Shown: positions 43,501 through 49,467 of the stretch, in pieces | Layout: the number at the start of each line of letters is the position of its first letter | How positions within the stretch are numbered: position 1 is the stretch's first letter | Source of the DNA: Plazaster borealis | Lineage: Eukaryota > Echinodermata > Asteroidea > Forcipulatida > Labidiasteridae | Assembly: GCA_021014325.1 (NCBI GenBank) | Contig: CM037463.1 | Location: 24,360,526 to 24,424,525 of the forward strand | DNA: 64,000 bases | Direction: 5' to 3' | Notes under the pieces: generated by a model | Databases searched by the model: none | The model's input: the letters and a program-made list of their open reading frames with translations, nothing else | Told to the model about the DNA's origin: nothing | Program-made: the position numbers and the translations under genes

Positions 43501-44063
43501 TTTATTCTAAAGCAGGCCTTGAACTTCGTTCTTAAAGGGCACAGCAATTTTCCTCTGGTAAGGGGCACTTCTATGAGGAAAATGTAAATATGTATTAAAA
43601 CTTTGCAAAGGGCACCACAGCAAAAGCACAGGGCACCACGGCAATTGCTGTGGGTGCCGTGGGTTAATCAAGGCCTGCTAAAGTACATATCTCCTAATGC
43701 TTGTATTATTATATTCCAATTATGTCATTTAAGAGGGCTAGTTAAACTTTATCTGCGCTATTAATCAGAGCTTTGGGTTACGATTACCGCAATTAGATAA
43801 ACACTTTGAAATTAGACAGCCCTTTGAAACTTTGCTCAACAAGGAGTAGAACCACGCACCTTCAAATCTAGGTCATCATCTAACCTAAGACCACCCAGTT
43901 CAGATCCATCCTTGGTCTTTTTTCCATTCTCCTCCCTCTCCTTAGCAACCAGTTCCTTCTTATTCTTCTCTTCTTGTCGTTGTTTTCGTCTGAGAAGCTT
44001 CTTTTGTTGCTGCTCCTGAAGAGCCTGAAATTGTTGACGGAGAGTATCGTCTGCGGCCTCCAT
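19428..44063 (-). CDS. CCDC13: CCDC13 (coiled-coil domain containing 13), complete, 14 exons
   Basis: Centriolar-satellite/ciliary coiled-coil protein; the vertebrate orthologue is known for roles in ciliogenesis. Exons from 5' to 3': 43860..44063, 42940..43011, 42634..42739, 41939..42174, 40627..40749, 40108..40212, 38494..38706, 37441..37617, 36346..36552, 34745..34905, 33602..33706, 32683..32814, 31580..31825, 19428..19596. Total 2256 nt = 751 residues plus TAA, close to the human 715 or so. All introns are GT-AG and all phases match. Diagnostic matches to the family from memory: [37 protein letters not shown](V)LSNEVK-like [47 protein letters not shown] and a C-terminus with [19 protein letters not shown]. 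The protein is predicted to be mainly coiled coil, with Ser/Pro-rich linkers at residues about 482-570. A GPCR gene lies in the last intron on the same strand. Confidence 0.95.
20628..20990 (+). mobile_element. tRNA-derived SINE, + strand
   Basis: Head GTGTGGTGGCCGAGTGGTCT (A box) and GTGGGTTCGAATCCCGG (B box), then GACACTTGTGCCC..AAGCAAGGCACTTAACC as in the copy at 18786-19191. The 3' half differs (CAGGCTCC..., GCAACCCTG..., ends in an A-rich stretch), so it is a different subfamily. Confidence 0.85.
21171..21570. mobile_element. hAT-like MITE with AGGGTTCTCCCCA ends
   Basis: TAGGGTTCTCCCCATGC at the left and CTGGGGAGAACCCTGA at the right are inverted. Such GGTTCTCCCC ends are common in non-autonomous hAT-type elements; no target duplication was confirmed. 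Confidence 0.55.
21968..22342. mobile_element. TTAA-type MITE with AAAGGTATTATACAGGAT ends
   Basis: Left TTAAAGGTATTATACAGGAT and right ATCCTGTATAATACCTTTAC form a TIR of about 20 bp. The right TTAA is mutated to TTAC. Confidence 0.7.
22725..23085. repeat. 36-bp minisatellite
   Basis: About ten copies of a 36-bp unit carrying AGAAACTGTGCTAAGAGCC and ATCCTGTAAGCAGAAAT. Since 36 is a multiple of 3 and the unit has no stop on the - strand, it yields repetitive open frames ([12 protein letters not shown] repeats) that are not genes. Confidence 0.9.
23308..23452. mobile_element. MITE with ACCAGGGCTCAATTTCAC ends
   Basis: Left CAGGGCTCAATTTCACTAAG..AAGATTCATCTTAAG and right TTCAATCTTATCTC..GTGAAATCGAGACC are inverted. 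The same family as the longer copy at 35080-35395. Confidence 0.65.
23453..23645. mobile_element. MITE of the GGGCCCAATTTCATAGAGC family
   Basis: GGGCCCATTTTCATAGAGCTGC at the left and GCATCTCTATGAAATTGGGCCC at the right give an almost perfect TIR. The interior has AATGCTTACCAGAATAAGG and TTTGTGACTGGTATCCTG. Confidence 0.85.
23884..24147 (+). mobile_element. Internally deleted family A MITE
   Basis: Has GTACACGTTTGGTAATGAC at the left and the usual right end, but lacks the part between GACTCCCTCTGA and CAACAAGGGTG. The termini are eroded (TTTAC instead of TTAA). Confidence 0.8.
24416..25100. repeat. Satellite-like array, unit about 120 bp
   Basis: Six tandem copies with the landmarks TCAACCCTCCTACTG, CCATTCAATATCATCCAC, GATAGATAAACTATG and ATGATATCATGTGGTGAATG. 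A single inverted monomer is at about 30150-30276 on the other side of the GPCR. Confidence 0.88.
25950..27760. repeat. 15-bp minisatellite, about 120 copies
   Basis: Unit CAGCAGTCTGTGGGG with point variants (T for G, CTGT, CAGC, CCAG) and occasional indels of 1-3 bp. The unit has no stop codon in any frame, so long open frames run through it on both strands (GQQSV, AAVCG, GSSLW on +; QTAAP, TDCCP, HRLLP on -). The right end overlaps the 3' end of the GPCR coding sequence. Confidence 0.95.
27680..28654 (-). CDS. Rhodopsin-like (class A) GPCR, intronless, divergent
   Basis: 324-residue seven-helix receptor for an unknown ligand at the plasma membrane. N-terminus [11 protein letters not shown] has two N-glycosylation sequons (N3, N9). 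TM1 about 15-38 with N29 (1.50), TM2 about 46-68 with N57 in place of the usual Asp 2.50, C79 (3.25), E99-H-L at the DRY position, W128 (4.50), TM5 about 155-177, TM6 about 195-217 with no CWxP, TM7 about 232-252 ending MPFAYGF instead of NPxxY. A Cys cluster CCSSCC near 267 suits palmitoylation. No Cys is visible in the second extracellular loop to pair with C79. An in-frame TAG lies 10 codons before the ATG. The last 25 or so residues ([18 protein letters not shown]) come from the 15-bp minisatellite. It sits inside the last CCDC13 intron, same strand. Lineage-specific orphan or chemosensory receptors of this kind are common in echinoderms; subfamily not identified. Confidence 0.85.
   Translation of the reverse strand: MENSSCGVNSTCSASILIFVVSPIGFLTNGIFIFFVACTTSMQTPFNIVLCNLSVSNIFFLNLGLAWAASPKREHKVICSIVPVALIASGLFVTLVAIEHLRATFAKQTHSSILRKKCRLAVICVGTWIFAVVCTGLIKLFLTESAGWEARKTVLLSVMILMSMTFLIVNFVLYACTITRLWKRPLSTPALQRRVVIKLVITTIVVLAFDTVHLVHITLHLVSAEKFLDANITVAYSFMVTTMPFAYGFLRTRLKIITEMRIRCCSSCCKERQALTATATRQLRGPTVKNSPTDMCLKNLTNDQADQQTADQQTADPQTAAPVC
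28796..28985 (-). mobile_element. Fragment of the GTTTGCGGTAACACCA element
   Basis: Reverse orientation of 34210-34400: GTAGTAGTTAATAAGCAGGAC, AACTGAGAAGTCTCCCGAATT, GTAGAATAAAAAGCAAGACAAG, ending TGTTACCGCAAACCAA. It lies about 140 bp upstream of the GPCR start and so could overlap its promoter. Confidence 0.75.
29318..29342. repeat. (TAA)n microsatellite
   Basis: Eight perfect copies of ATA, followed by TCGAGACATTTATGTAGCGC, which resembles the tail of the SINE (GCGCTATATAAG). Probably a 3' remnant of a SINE. Confidence 0.7.
30150..30276 (-). repeat. Single inverted monomer of the 120-bp satellite
   Basis: The reverse complement reads CCTCCTACTGTCTGATCATT, CATCATCCACTGTGGTTTGG and GCCTGCAATTTGATACCATG, matching the unit of 24416-25100. 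Confidence 0.7.
30830..31440. repeat. Satellite-like array, unit about 130 bp
   Basis: Four or five degenerate copies with TGAATTATTCATGAGTATG, GAATATTCAATA and CAACAAACAGTGACTACATGG. One copy is broken by a 100-bp insertion near 31190-31300. The array lies just upstream (gene sense) of the CCDC13 exon 13 donor side of the last intron. Confidence 0.82.
31580..31825 (-). CDS. CCDC13: CCDC13 exon 13
   Basis: Residues 614-695: [40 protein letters not shown], a linker, and [11 protein letters not shown]. Acceptor TTCACAG, donor GTAAGT; opens the 12 kb last intron. Confidence 0.93.
31928..32143. mobile_element. MITE with GGCAATTTTTACAGGCAAC ends
   Basis: GCCCTGTCACATAGGGCAAT at the left, TTGCCTTGTGTGACATGGCC at the right. 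Second copy of the element at 15258-15480, in CCDC13 intron 12. Confidence 0.8.
32346..32576 (+). mobile_element. piggyBac-like MITE, TTAA target site
   Basis: TTAACCTTTAAATGCAGC at the left and GCACATGAAAGAGTTAA at the right. Shares GGTCGCTAGCGACC near its right end with 33308-33551, and a related CTAGCGAC core with 11848-12096. Confidence 0.8.
32683..32814 (-). CDS. CCDC13: CCDC13 exon 12
   Basis: Residues 570-613: [20 protein letters not shown] and [14 protein letters not shown], matching the conserved AAEVERD block. Acceptor TTGAAG, donor GTCAGG. Confidence 0.9.
33115..33311. mobile_element. Palindromic TTAA-ended MITE, 197 bp
   Basis: TTAAAGGGGCTGTGTCGTCA with GATCAAAGCAGGCCTGTGG is mirrored by CCACAGGCTTGCTTTGATCA and ACGACACAGACCCTTTAA. 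Arms of about 90 bp, small loop. The terminal TTAA (33308-33311) is also the first TTAA of the next element. Confidence 0.88.
33308..33551 (+). mobile_element. piggyBac-like MITE, TTAA target site
   Basis: TTAACCCTTTCATGCACC at the left and AGCACGTGAAAGAGTTAA at the right; best preserved of three copies. Contains GTCGCTAGCGACCAG. It abuts the preceding element through a shared TTAA. Confidence 0.85.
33602..33706 (-). CDS. CCDC13: CCDC13 exon 11
   Basis: Residues 535-569: basic Ser/Gly/Arg-rich linker ([19 protein letters not shown], then [13 protein letters not shown]). Acceptor TTGTAG, donor GTAGGT; phase 2 in and out. Confidence 0.85.
33778..34062 (+). repeat. Interspersed repeat (GGGATGAGATTTGA family)
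   Basis: TTCAGGGATGAGATTTGATA at the start, CAGACTCTGTGCATCACCAG in the middle, AAAATCCTGAGAATCATGG at the end. Matches 16728-16963 and 36865-37147. Confidence 0.7.
34210..34530 (+). mobile_element. GTTTGCGGTAACACCA element with hammerhead-like segment
   Basis: Begins AGTTTGCGGTAACACCATGT and contains TTCTACTGCCGCAGAGTAG, GAACTGTCCTGCTTATTAAC and TGCCGCAGAGTGAGTTC. Near its right end the - strand reads CTGACGATGACTAGAGCAGG followed by TTGTCGAAATGTTGAGCCC, a pattern like a worn hammerhead core (CTGANGA...GAAA). In CCDC13 intron 10. Confidence 0.6.
34745..34905 (-). CDS. CCDC13: CCDC13 exon 10
   Basis: Residues 482-534 plus two bases: [20 protein letters not shown] then a Ser/Thr/Pro-rich low-structure linker. 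Acceptor TTTCAG, donor GTAAAG. Does not appear as a clear open frame because it is short. Confidence 0.88.
35080..35395. mobile_element. MITE with GATTTCACAAA ends, carrying a nested insertion
   Basis: GGGTCGATTTCACAAATAGC and GCTTTGTGAAATCGAGCCC are the inverted ends. Interior 35129-35255 is a separate element (CATGTCTGAATTAGCGGCTA ... CGCCAATTCAGATAGAGCC) related to 18395-18540. A 25-bp tandem duplication, CCTTAATTGCCAAGCAAAGTGAG, follows it. Confidence 0.65.
35396..36345. other. CCDC13 intron 9, AT-rich
   Basis: Unique-looking AT-rich sequence with a short GACA run near 36080. No exon is recognised. Confidence 0.5.
36346..36552 (-). CDS. CCDC13: CCDC13 exon 9
   Basis: 69 codons, residues 413-481: [19 protein letters not shown] and [20 protein letters not shown]. 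Coiled coil. Acceptor ATCTAG, donor GTCAGT. Confidence 0.92.
36865..37147 (+). repeat. Interspersed repeat (GGGATGAGATTTGA family)
   Basis: Contains TCTATACCCAGAACCTTCCA, CAGACTCTGAGCATCACCAG and AATCCTGAGAAATCAC. Third + copy in the window. Confidence 0.65.
37441..37617 (-). CDS. CCDC13: CCDC13 exon 8
   Basis: 59 codons, residues 354-412: [37 protein letters not shown] and [15 protein letters not shown], strongly conserved in the family. Donor GTGAGT. Confidence 0.95.
37919..38291 (+). mobile_element. TTAA-ended MITE, family A
   Basis: TTAAAGGTACTGTACACGTT at the left and AAACGTGTACGATGCCTTTAA at the right. Intact layout including the AACTTCTTGCAAGAAGTT palindrome. Followed at 38316-38405 by a worn - strand tRNA-SINE head. 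Confidence 0.9.
38494..38706 (-). CDS. CCDC13: CCDC13 exon 7
   Basis: 71 codons, residues 283-353: [16 protein letters not shown], a Ser-rich middle, then [20 protein letters not shown], a highly charged single helix. Donor GTGAGA. Confidence 0.92.
39340..40090. mobile_element. Three-level nest of elements
   Basis: Outer: GTTTGCGGTAACACCA-family element (39340-39427 and 40067-40090). Middle: an insertion 39428-40066 flanked by the 7-bp direct repeat ACATGGT (39421-39427 and 40067-40073), with inverted ends around GTCAGCT and AAGGTCGTTA. Inner: family A MITE 39492-39855 with TTAA ends. Confidence 0.82.
39492..39855 (+). mobile_element. TTAA-ended MITE, family A (innermost of nest)
   Basis: TTAAAGGCATTAATGGTAAT at the left, AACGTGTACAATGCCTTTAA at the right. 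Lies in the middle element of the nest and is therefore the youngest of the three insertions. Confidence 0.88.
40108..40212 (-). CDS. CCDC13: CCDC13 exon 6
   Basis: 35 codons, residues 248-282: [16 protein letters not shown] and [15 protein letters not shown], one of the best family landmarks. Donor GTAAGT. Confidence 0.93.
40627..40749 (-). CDS. CCDC13: CCDC13 exon 5
   Basis: 41 codons, residues 207-247: [20 protein letters not shown], then [15 protein letters not shown]. Acceptor CACTAG, donor GTAATA. The ATG at 40740 is internal. Confidence 0.92.
40851..41001. mobile_element. MITE with CAGGCCTG-type ends, copy 1
   Basis: Shares GGAGGCCAAGGCCTCTGTTT, CTTGGTCTTGGTG and TTCAAAAG..TTTTCTAATGG with 44192-44356 and ends TTTCAGGCCTG. 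Confidence 0.7.
41101..41530. mobile_element. MITE with ACAGGGCTTG ends
   Basis: ACAGGGCTTGAATAGGGG at the left and ATACAAGCCCTGTC at the right are inverted. The family A MITE inserted directly at its right border (TTAA 41531). A related fragment is at 37305-37435. Confidence 0.6.
41531..41904 (+). mobile_element. TTAA-ended MITE, family A
   Basis: TTAAATGCATCGTACACGTT at the left, AACGTGTACGATGCCTTTAA at the right. Only 34 bp from the CCDC13 exon 4 donor. Confidence 0.9.
41939..42174 (-). CDS. CCDC13: CCDC13 exon 4
   Basis: Encodes [20 protein letters not shown] and the heptad-rich [20 protein letters not shown], ending SEEQSIDQ; residues 128-206. Donor GTACTT. A TTAA MITE ends 34 bp into the following intron. 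Confidence 0.95.
42226..42408. mobile_element. GGTCTCGG-rich MITE
   Basis: CAGTGTTGTTGGTCTCGAGA at the left, TCTCAACTACAACATTGG at the right, with many GGTCTCGG/GAGACC repeats between them. Located in CCDC13 intron 3. Confidence 0.7.
42634..42739 (-). CDS. CCDC13: CCDC13 exon 3
   Basis: Encodes [20 protein letters not shown] and [15 protein letters not shown], matching the family's GRLYKLLxERDxEI block; residues 93-127, donor GTAAGT, phase 1. Confidence 0.92.
42940..43011 (-). CDS. CCDC13: CCDC13 exon 2
   Basis: 24 codons ([20 protein letters not shown]...), flanked by CAG and GTAAGT on the - strand; phase 0 on both sides. Too short to stand out as an open frame. Confidence 0.88.
43510..43678. 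mobile_element. MITE with CAGGCCTTGA ends
   Basis: GCAGGCCTTGAACTTCG and TAATCAAGGCCTGC are inverted. The interior has repeated AGGGCACCACAGCAA-like words. hAT-like ends, in CCDC13 intron 1. Confidence 0.65.
43860..44063 (-). CDS. CCDC13: CCDC13 exon 1 with start codon
   Basis: ATG at 44063-44061; [20 protein letters not shown] followed by a Lys/Arg-rich helix, like the start of vertebrate CCDC13. Donor GTGCGT; residues 1-68, phase 0. Confidence 0.93.
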
Positions 44064-44191
44064 GATGAAATGTCGTCAGCAGTAGAGAGCATTTATTTTA
44101 CCCTAGTCATGATCTAAGACAATTGATCCATGGATGCAAGAAGAAAGAATGATGAAAATTACTTTTTTATTTCAACTGAATGTCAGAATGC

Positions 44192-44356
44192 AGGCCTGGA
44201 ATTACATAAAGGCTATGGAGGCCATGGCCTCTGTTGCCCTGGTCTTGGCCTTGATGCTCTTTCAAAAGTCGCACAGATTTTCCAATGGAAGTACCCTTTG
44301 CAAAATGAAACTGGCCTCACCTCTAAGTAAGTAATAGATGAAATTCCAGGCCTGAG
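44192..44356. mobile_element. MITE with CAGGCCTGGAATT ends, copy 2
   Basis: GCAGGCCTGGAATTACAT at the left and TGAAATTCCAGGCCTGA at the right. Lies 130 bp upstream of the CCDC13 start codon, so it may sit in the promoter or 5' UTR. Confidence 0.75.
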
Positions 44357-45022
44357 AGTGGATTCAAAATGCAAGAGTTACAGCTCTGGTTTCCAGCACC
44401 AGAATGACCAGAAACACATCCTTACAGGTTTGCTATCTTTGCTCTCGTTCATTTGACAACCATCCTAATGATGATGACTTATTATTTCTGGAAGTTAAGA
44501 CTTTTTAAAGTAATTCTTTACAAAGGTAAGTAGAGGTTTTGTGTGTATTTAAAGCCCTTTTCATATGACAACACTTAGCAGGGGTCCTAGAACGAGTGTG
44601 ACGAACTTGCTATGAATATTGTTGGTGCGCATGCTTACAAGTTTTGCGTCAGTAAAGAAAGTTACAACAGAGACGTCAATTTTCATTTCATTTTCAGTAA
44701 TATTAAATGTCACCCAAGGATAAAGTTAACAATTCTGAACCAAGTAGACTTGCAAGTCCAGACATAAGGAATACAGTGAACAAAGCTTCAGCTTCCTCAC
44801 CAGCATCAGTGACACTGTAACAGGCATGTCAAGTGAGGCTTAATTTAGGAAAAAAATGTTTTTCAATGGTACGGGATAGACCCAGTAACTGGGGCGCTGT
44901 ACTCCTTTTTCAAAATTTTGACATCATCGGTCATACTAGCGCCCCAGGAAAAACTTGCATTTTCTCAAAGCAAAACTCAATTTGGTGATCACACTCTCGG
45001 CAGTTTCCACGGGTGCCCTGCC

Positions 45023-45392
45023 TTAAAGGTATCGTACACGTTTGGTAATGACTCATAACATATAAACTTACTTGGTAACAAGCAACAGAGAGCTGTTGAT
45101 AGTATAAAACATTGTAGGAAACGACTCCCTCTGAAGTAACGTAGTTTTTGAGAAAGAGGTAATTTCTCACTAAAATAATAAAAACTTCTTGCATGAAGTT
45201 TTTATTCCTTTCTGAAAGTGAAAGCACACAAATTTGTACAACAAGGATGTTTTTTCTTTCATCATTTTCTTGCAACTTCGATGACCAATTGAGCCCAAAT
45301 TTTCACAGGCTTGTTATTTTATGCATATGTTGGGATACACCAAGCGAGAACACTGGTCTTTGACAATTTCCAAACGTGTTCAGTGCCTTTAA
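45023..45392 (+). mobile_element. TTAA-ended MITE, family A, inside the foldback
   Basis: TTAAAGGTATCGTACACGTT at the left, AACGTGTTCAGTGCCTTTAA at the right; usual internal landmarks present. Confidence 0.9.
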
Positions 45393-45597
45393 CCGTGATG
45401 ACCACGCGGTTGAGGTAGGGCACCTGTCAAATTTTAGACGGGTGTCCTGCCTCAACCGTGCTGTTATCACGGTTGAGGCAAGGCACCCGTCTAATCGACG
45501 GGTGCCCTACCTCAACAGTGTAGTCGTCACGGTTGAGGCAGGGCACTCGTCTAAAATTTGCCAGGTGCCCTGCCTCAACCGCGTGGTCATCACGTAA
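45393..45597. repeat. Array of alternating-orientation GGTTGAGGCAGGGCACCCGTC units
   Basis: About four units and their reverse complements alternate, each about 45-50 bp: CGGTTGAGG.AGGGCACC.GTC then GAC.GGTG.CCTGCCTCAACCG. Any two neighbours form a hairpin, and the whole array is itself nearly palindromic, beginning with CCGTGATGACCACGCGGTTG and ending with CAACCGCGTGGTCATCACG. Confidence 0.88.
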
Positions 45598-45770
45598 GGC
45601 AGGGCACCCGTGTGGGATCGCCAAATTGAGTTTTGCTTTGAGAGAATACAAGTTTTTCCTGGGGCGCTAGTACGGCCGATGATGTCAAAATTTCGAAAAA
45701 GGAGTACAGTGCCCCAGTTACTGGGTCGAGGTACGGGGGTACCTTTGCCTTTAATTTTCAATGATTTAAT

Positions 45771-46532
45771 TACAGTCGTTTGACCAGTTCCGGATCACTT
45801 TTTGAATCCACGTTGTTTTTGTTGCAATCTCTTTGACATCTTAAACAAAAAAGAATCAAACAGTTTACCTAAACATGTCATGAAACTCACAAAGTATCCA
45901 TTGGCAAAAAATATTAATACTCTTGGAGAGGCTTCGAGAAAAGTAACGTCACCCGTTTGACCAGTTCCGGATCGGTTGATTATATTCCGGATCAGTAGTG
46001 CGCCCTCTATTGCAAACCCACACTCGCGCCTCCCATTCATAAAACTGTTTCACAAGCACAAACTTCAGAAGTGCGCCACCAATTGACATGGCGAGACGTT
46101 GAGTGATCCGGAACTGGTCAAGGGTACGATGCCCCCCAAAAAACGATTTTGGTGATTTTATTTCCTCACAAAAACAAGACAACTGCTCAGTATTTACGTG
46201 AAATATTTTTTACTTATTCTTAGCATTTTACATAAATGTTACTTGCCCTGGCGTTCCAATTTGAAAGGTGAGAAGTTTTATATAGCGTTTTTCAAGCAAG
46301 ATTTAAAACAAAAATGATCATCATTATCACAGACAAACTTTAGAAAAAAATTCATAATTTATTTGTCGATGATGTTTGGTACTTTATTTTTGGTCTGTTA
46401 TTTTATTGGATGTTATACTTCACATGTATCAAAAGAAATTGGTCATGTGAGCAGTAATTTAATTATGTGGTTAGTGCAAAGTTGAAGTGATCTGGAACTG
46501 GTCAATGATCCGGAACTGGTCAAACGACTGTA
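45771..46532. mobile_element. Tc1/mariner-like MITE with TA target site
   Basis: TA at 45771-45772 and 46531-46532 flank CAGTCGTTTGACCAGTTCCG (left, continuing to GATCA) and its exact inverse ending in CAAACGACTG. CAGT ends plus TA duplication are typical of Tc1/mariner. The GACCAGTTCCGGATC core recurs inside at about 45959 (same sense), and inverted at about 46102 and 46489. No transposase frame in its 760 bp. Confidence 0.9.
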
Positions 46533-46548
46533 CTAGTAGTAGTAGGAT

Positions 46549-47483
46549 TAGCCCACCTTGTTGAGCTGTAATGGCTCTCTTTTAACATCGGTCTTATAAC
46601 ACTCGCCATTACAGCCCACCATCCATACATGTCTTAAACGCGTAGTTTAAAAGTACGAGCAAGTCGTACCTCTTTGATCGCAAATTTCTCCCACTTATAA
46701 ACATCACATACTACTCCAACCTCCCTCACTTTGTTCCTTACATCCTTACAATTTTTGTGACATATTCCAGGGCTCACCAAATGATGCCTTTGTCAAGATA
46801 TGATGATTTGAAAATGGCAAAAAAAAAATGTGTACAAAAATTACATTGAAGTTCGTCTCGTAACGGGGCCGCCATTTAACTTCTGCTTCACTGCCTGTTG
46901 ATCGTGAGAAAGTCAGGGCGCCCGGCTGTTCATGAATATGCACGAGCGAGGAAGCCTACAGCAAGCGCCGCGCGACGTCACCTTATGCATATTCATGACA
47001 TGCCATGCACGCGCGCACACATCGAGCTCTGAAGTACTACAGCTTCCCATGACGTCATCTGATGCATATTCATAATACGCCATACACACACGCGCGGACA
47101 GATCAGCCGGGTGCCCTGACTTCTCACGATCAGCAGGCAGTGAATCATACGTAAGATGGCGGCCCCGTTGCGAGACGAACTTCAATGTAATTTTTGTACA
47201 CAATTTTTTTTTGCCATTTTCAAATCATCATATCTGGACTAAGGCATCATTTGGTGAGCCCTGGAATATATCACAAAAATTGTAAGGATGTAAGGAACAA
47301 AGTGAGGGAGGTTGGAGTAGTATGTGATGTTCATAAGTGGGAGAAATTTGCGATCAAAGAGGTACGACTTGCTCGTACTTTTAAACTACGCGTTTAAGAC
47401 ATGTATGGATGGTGGGCTGTAATGGTGAGTGTTGTAATACCGATGTTAAAAGAGAGCCATTACAGCTCAACAAGGTGGGCTAT
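46549..47483. mobile_element. Large foldback palindrome, 0.94 kb
   Basis: AGCCCACCTTGTTGAGCTGT at the left end is the inverse of ACAGCTCAACAAGGTGGGCT at the right end. Pairing continues through ACCATCCATACATG, GTACGAGCAAGTCGTACCTC, GCAAATTTCTCCCACTTAT, CAGGGCTCACCAAATGATGC, AAGTTCGTCTCG and CGTGAGAAGTCAGGGC-like blocks to a centre near 47015. Arms of about 390-460 bp. The inner 200 bp carry GACGTCA and ATGCATATTCATGA twice. No coding frame. Confidence 0.9.
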
Positions 47484-49092
47484 AGTAGGCTATGGCCTGG
47501 ACTCCATCGGCGTCGCATTTTATGCAACGAAGGAATCCAGCCGGGGCTAAGGTCAAAATAGCCATGGAGGAAGGAACTCCATAAATTAGCCCAGCCCTCT
47601 CTTTCTAGTCTAAGTAAGTTACTCTAAGTAGGACGCCAGTAACCGTTCCTACCCTACTCTGCTAACGGAGGAGGAGTCCAACCTTGAACCTGACACTCAC
47701 TCTCACCTCAGTCTCAGCGCAGTCGAACCAACATTTAAAAAGAAGGAACTTGAGGTGATTGTGCAACGAAAATATCGAAATAAATATATTTAAGTCAAAT
47801 AAAAGCGCACAACACTGTCAATATCCTTGCTCTATGTGGTCAATCTTACGGGAATAGAAAATACCATGCAAAACAACATTGTAAACAAACCTTTGTACCG
47901 TTATTCCTTCGCGACAGATGTATGAATCGCCACAGCATCTAAAATTCCAACTATGTGATGATGTTCCTAGACGAAATACAATTGACTTCCTATTGTTCCT
48001 TTTACTGGGCACCCGACTACCCAATCACTTATAAACACAGGAAACTACAGAGGGCGTCCTATGTTGCTAAGTTGGAGATTAGTGAGGGGGGGGGGGGTCA
48101 CTCATAAAAACCAGATTAATGGTTGTAAATGATTTCAACTTTTGCAGGATTTTAATAACTTTTTTAAGTCGTCAATCTTTAAGGAATGTTGAATCCCCAA
48201 CGTTAAGTTCTTCTGCACGGGTAAACTGACCCGCTGGATGTTATTATTAGTTTTTATCAGAACTTAAATTGCCCCTGATGTGATGATATCCTTTTAAAAT
48301 AAATAAACTCAATTTTTAAGCTAATAATCGAGGGAGATTGGCCTGAAAATTGGTAATCTATGTTCAGCCGAATACTTTGTATATAAAGTTCATCAGTTTT
48401 TTATTTGATACTTTACTTTATGTGGTATATATTTTTATTTATTTATTTATTTTGAGCTCTTTCTCTATTGTGCCATTCAACCCTTTTTAACTTCGGAAAA
48501 ATAGAATTAGCTGTTTGCAAACTGTTTACCAACCAAATGGACCTATGGTATAAATGCAAAAAAAAAAAAAGTTAATGGACTGACGTTTCGACCCTAGCAG
48601 GGTCTTTCTCGAAAGCTAAAACACACACAAACAGGTATACACGTGTAACAGAAGCAGTCAAATGGTAATACATGAATAGAGAGGGAGAGAGAGGCAGAAA
48701 GCACACAGAAAAAGCAAGAGGTAAACAGTAAATTAGGAGACAAAGGGGTTGGGGGTGGAGGGAAGGGGCTGGTTTGACCACAAGACCTTTTTAACTGTGG
48801 TATTGTATATTGGTGTGTTTTAATGTAAAAGGCCCATGCAGGGACAATAAAGTTTATTGTTTTGTATTGTATTTAGTAATTTTTCAAATCAGCATTATCC
48901 CGATCTTTACCTTTTTTAGATTTTTGAGGATTTACGTAGACGAGTCTTGCATATCATGGTATATTGAGTCTAAACGTTTTAAACATCCTTGAGTTAATTT
49001 GGACAATCGGACAGTCAGCCATAGAGATCCAGGCAGATCTACGGACACGTGTCATTGGCCATTGTGCACAAAACTAAAACCAGTTAATGGGA
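47484..49092. other. Intergenic DNA, no gene recognised
   Basis: Includes low-complexity T/A at 48425-48455 and, at 48576-48617, a - strand hairpin GACCCTGCTAGGGTC followed by GAAACGTC that resembles the 3' part of a hammerhead ribozyme. Open frames here have no domains. Confidence 0.5.
48576..48617 (-). ncRNA. Possible degenerate hammerhead ribozyme relic
   Basis: - strand: CGAGAAAGACCCTGCTAGGG then TCGAAACGTCAGTCC. A 6-bp stem GACCCT/AGGGTC followed by GAAAC GTC fits stem II and the second conserved strand of a type-I hammerhead, but the CTGATGA strand is degraded to CGAGAAA. Likely a leftover of a Penelope-like or retrozyme-type element; probably inactive. Confidence 0.3.
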
Positions 49093-49467
49093 TTAAATAC
49101 GTTTGGTAATTGGAACCCACTGTTTTTTCAATCCTATATAGTTGTAGATAAAAATACCATAAAACTTACCTGTGAAAATTTCATTTTAAAAGGTGGTAGC
49201 ATTTTTGAGATATTGCCGAAAATCTAGAGCGGTTATGTCCATGCAGGAAGAATCTGCAATATTGATATACACAATCTGAAAAATGTTACTGTCAGTAACG
49301 CTTCTCACATTCAAATTTTGGGGGATAAAAGTGATATCTTTTTCCAAAACCGCAGTATATTAGGCTACTTGCAATACTACCCAAAGCTGCTGATGTACTT
49401 CTTACCAAGTATGTTTTCGTTGCCATTACTTTTCAGAGTCATTACCAAACGTATACAAACCCTTTAG
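49093..49467. mobile_element. TTAA-ended MITE (long variant)
   Basis: ATTAAATACGTTTGGTAATT at the left, ACCAAACGTATACAAACCCT at the right. Related to 1326-1731 and 3962-4349. Confidence 0.75.

Larger units (their letters stand above)
44871..45740. mobile_element. Foldback element with 145-bp arms and two inner structures
   Basis: Left arm 44871-45022 (GACCCAGTAACTGGGGCGCT ... CGGGTGCCCTGCC) is the inverse of 45595-45740 (GGCAGGGCACCCG ... GCCCCAGTTACTGGGTC). A family A MITE (45023-45392) inserted at a TTAA inside it. The rest of the interior is the palindrome array 45393-45597. Confidence 0.85.
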
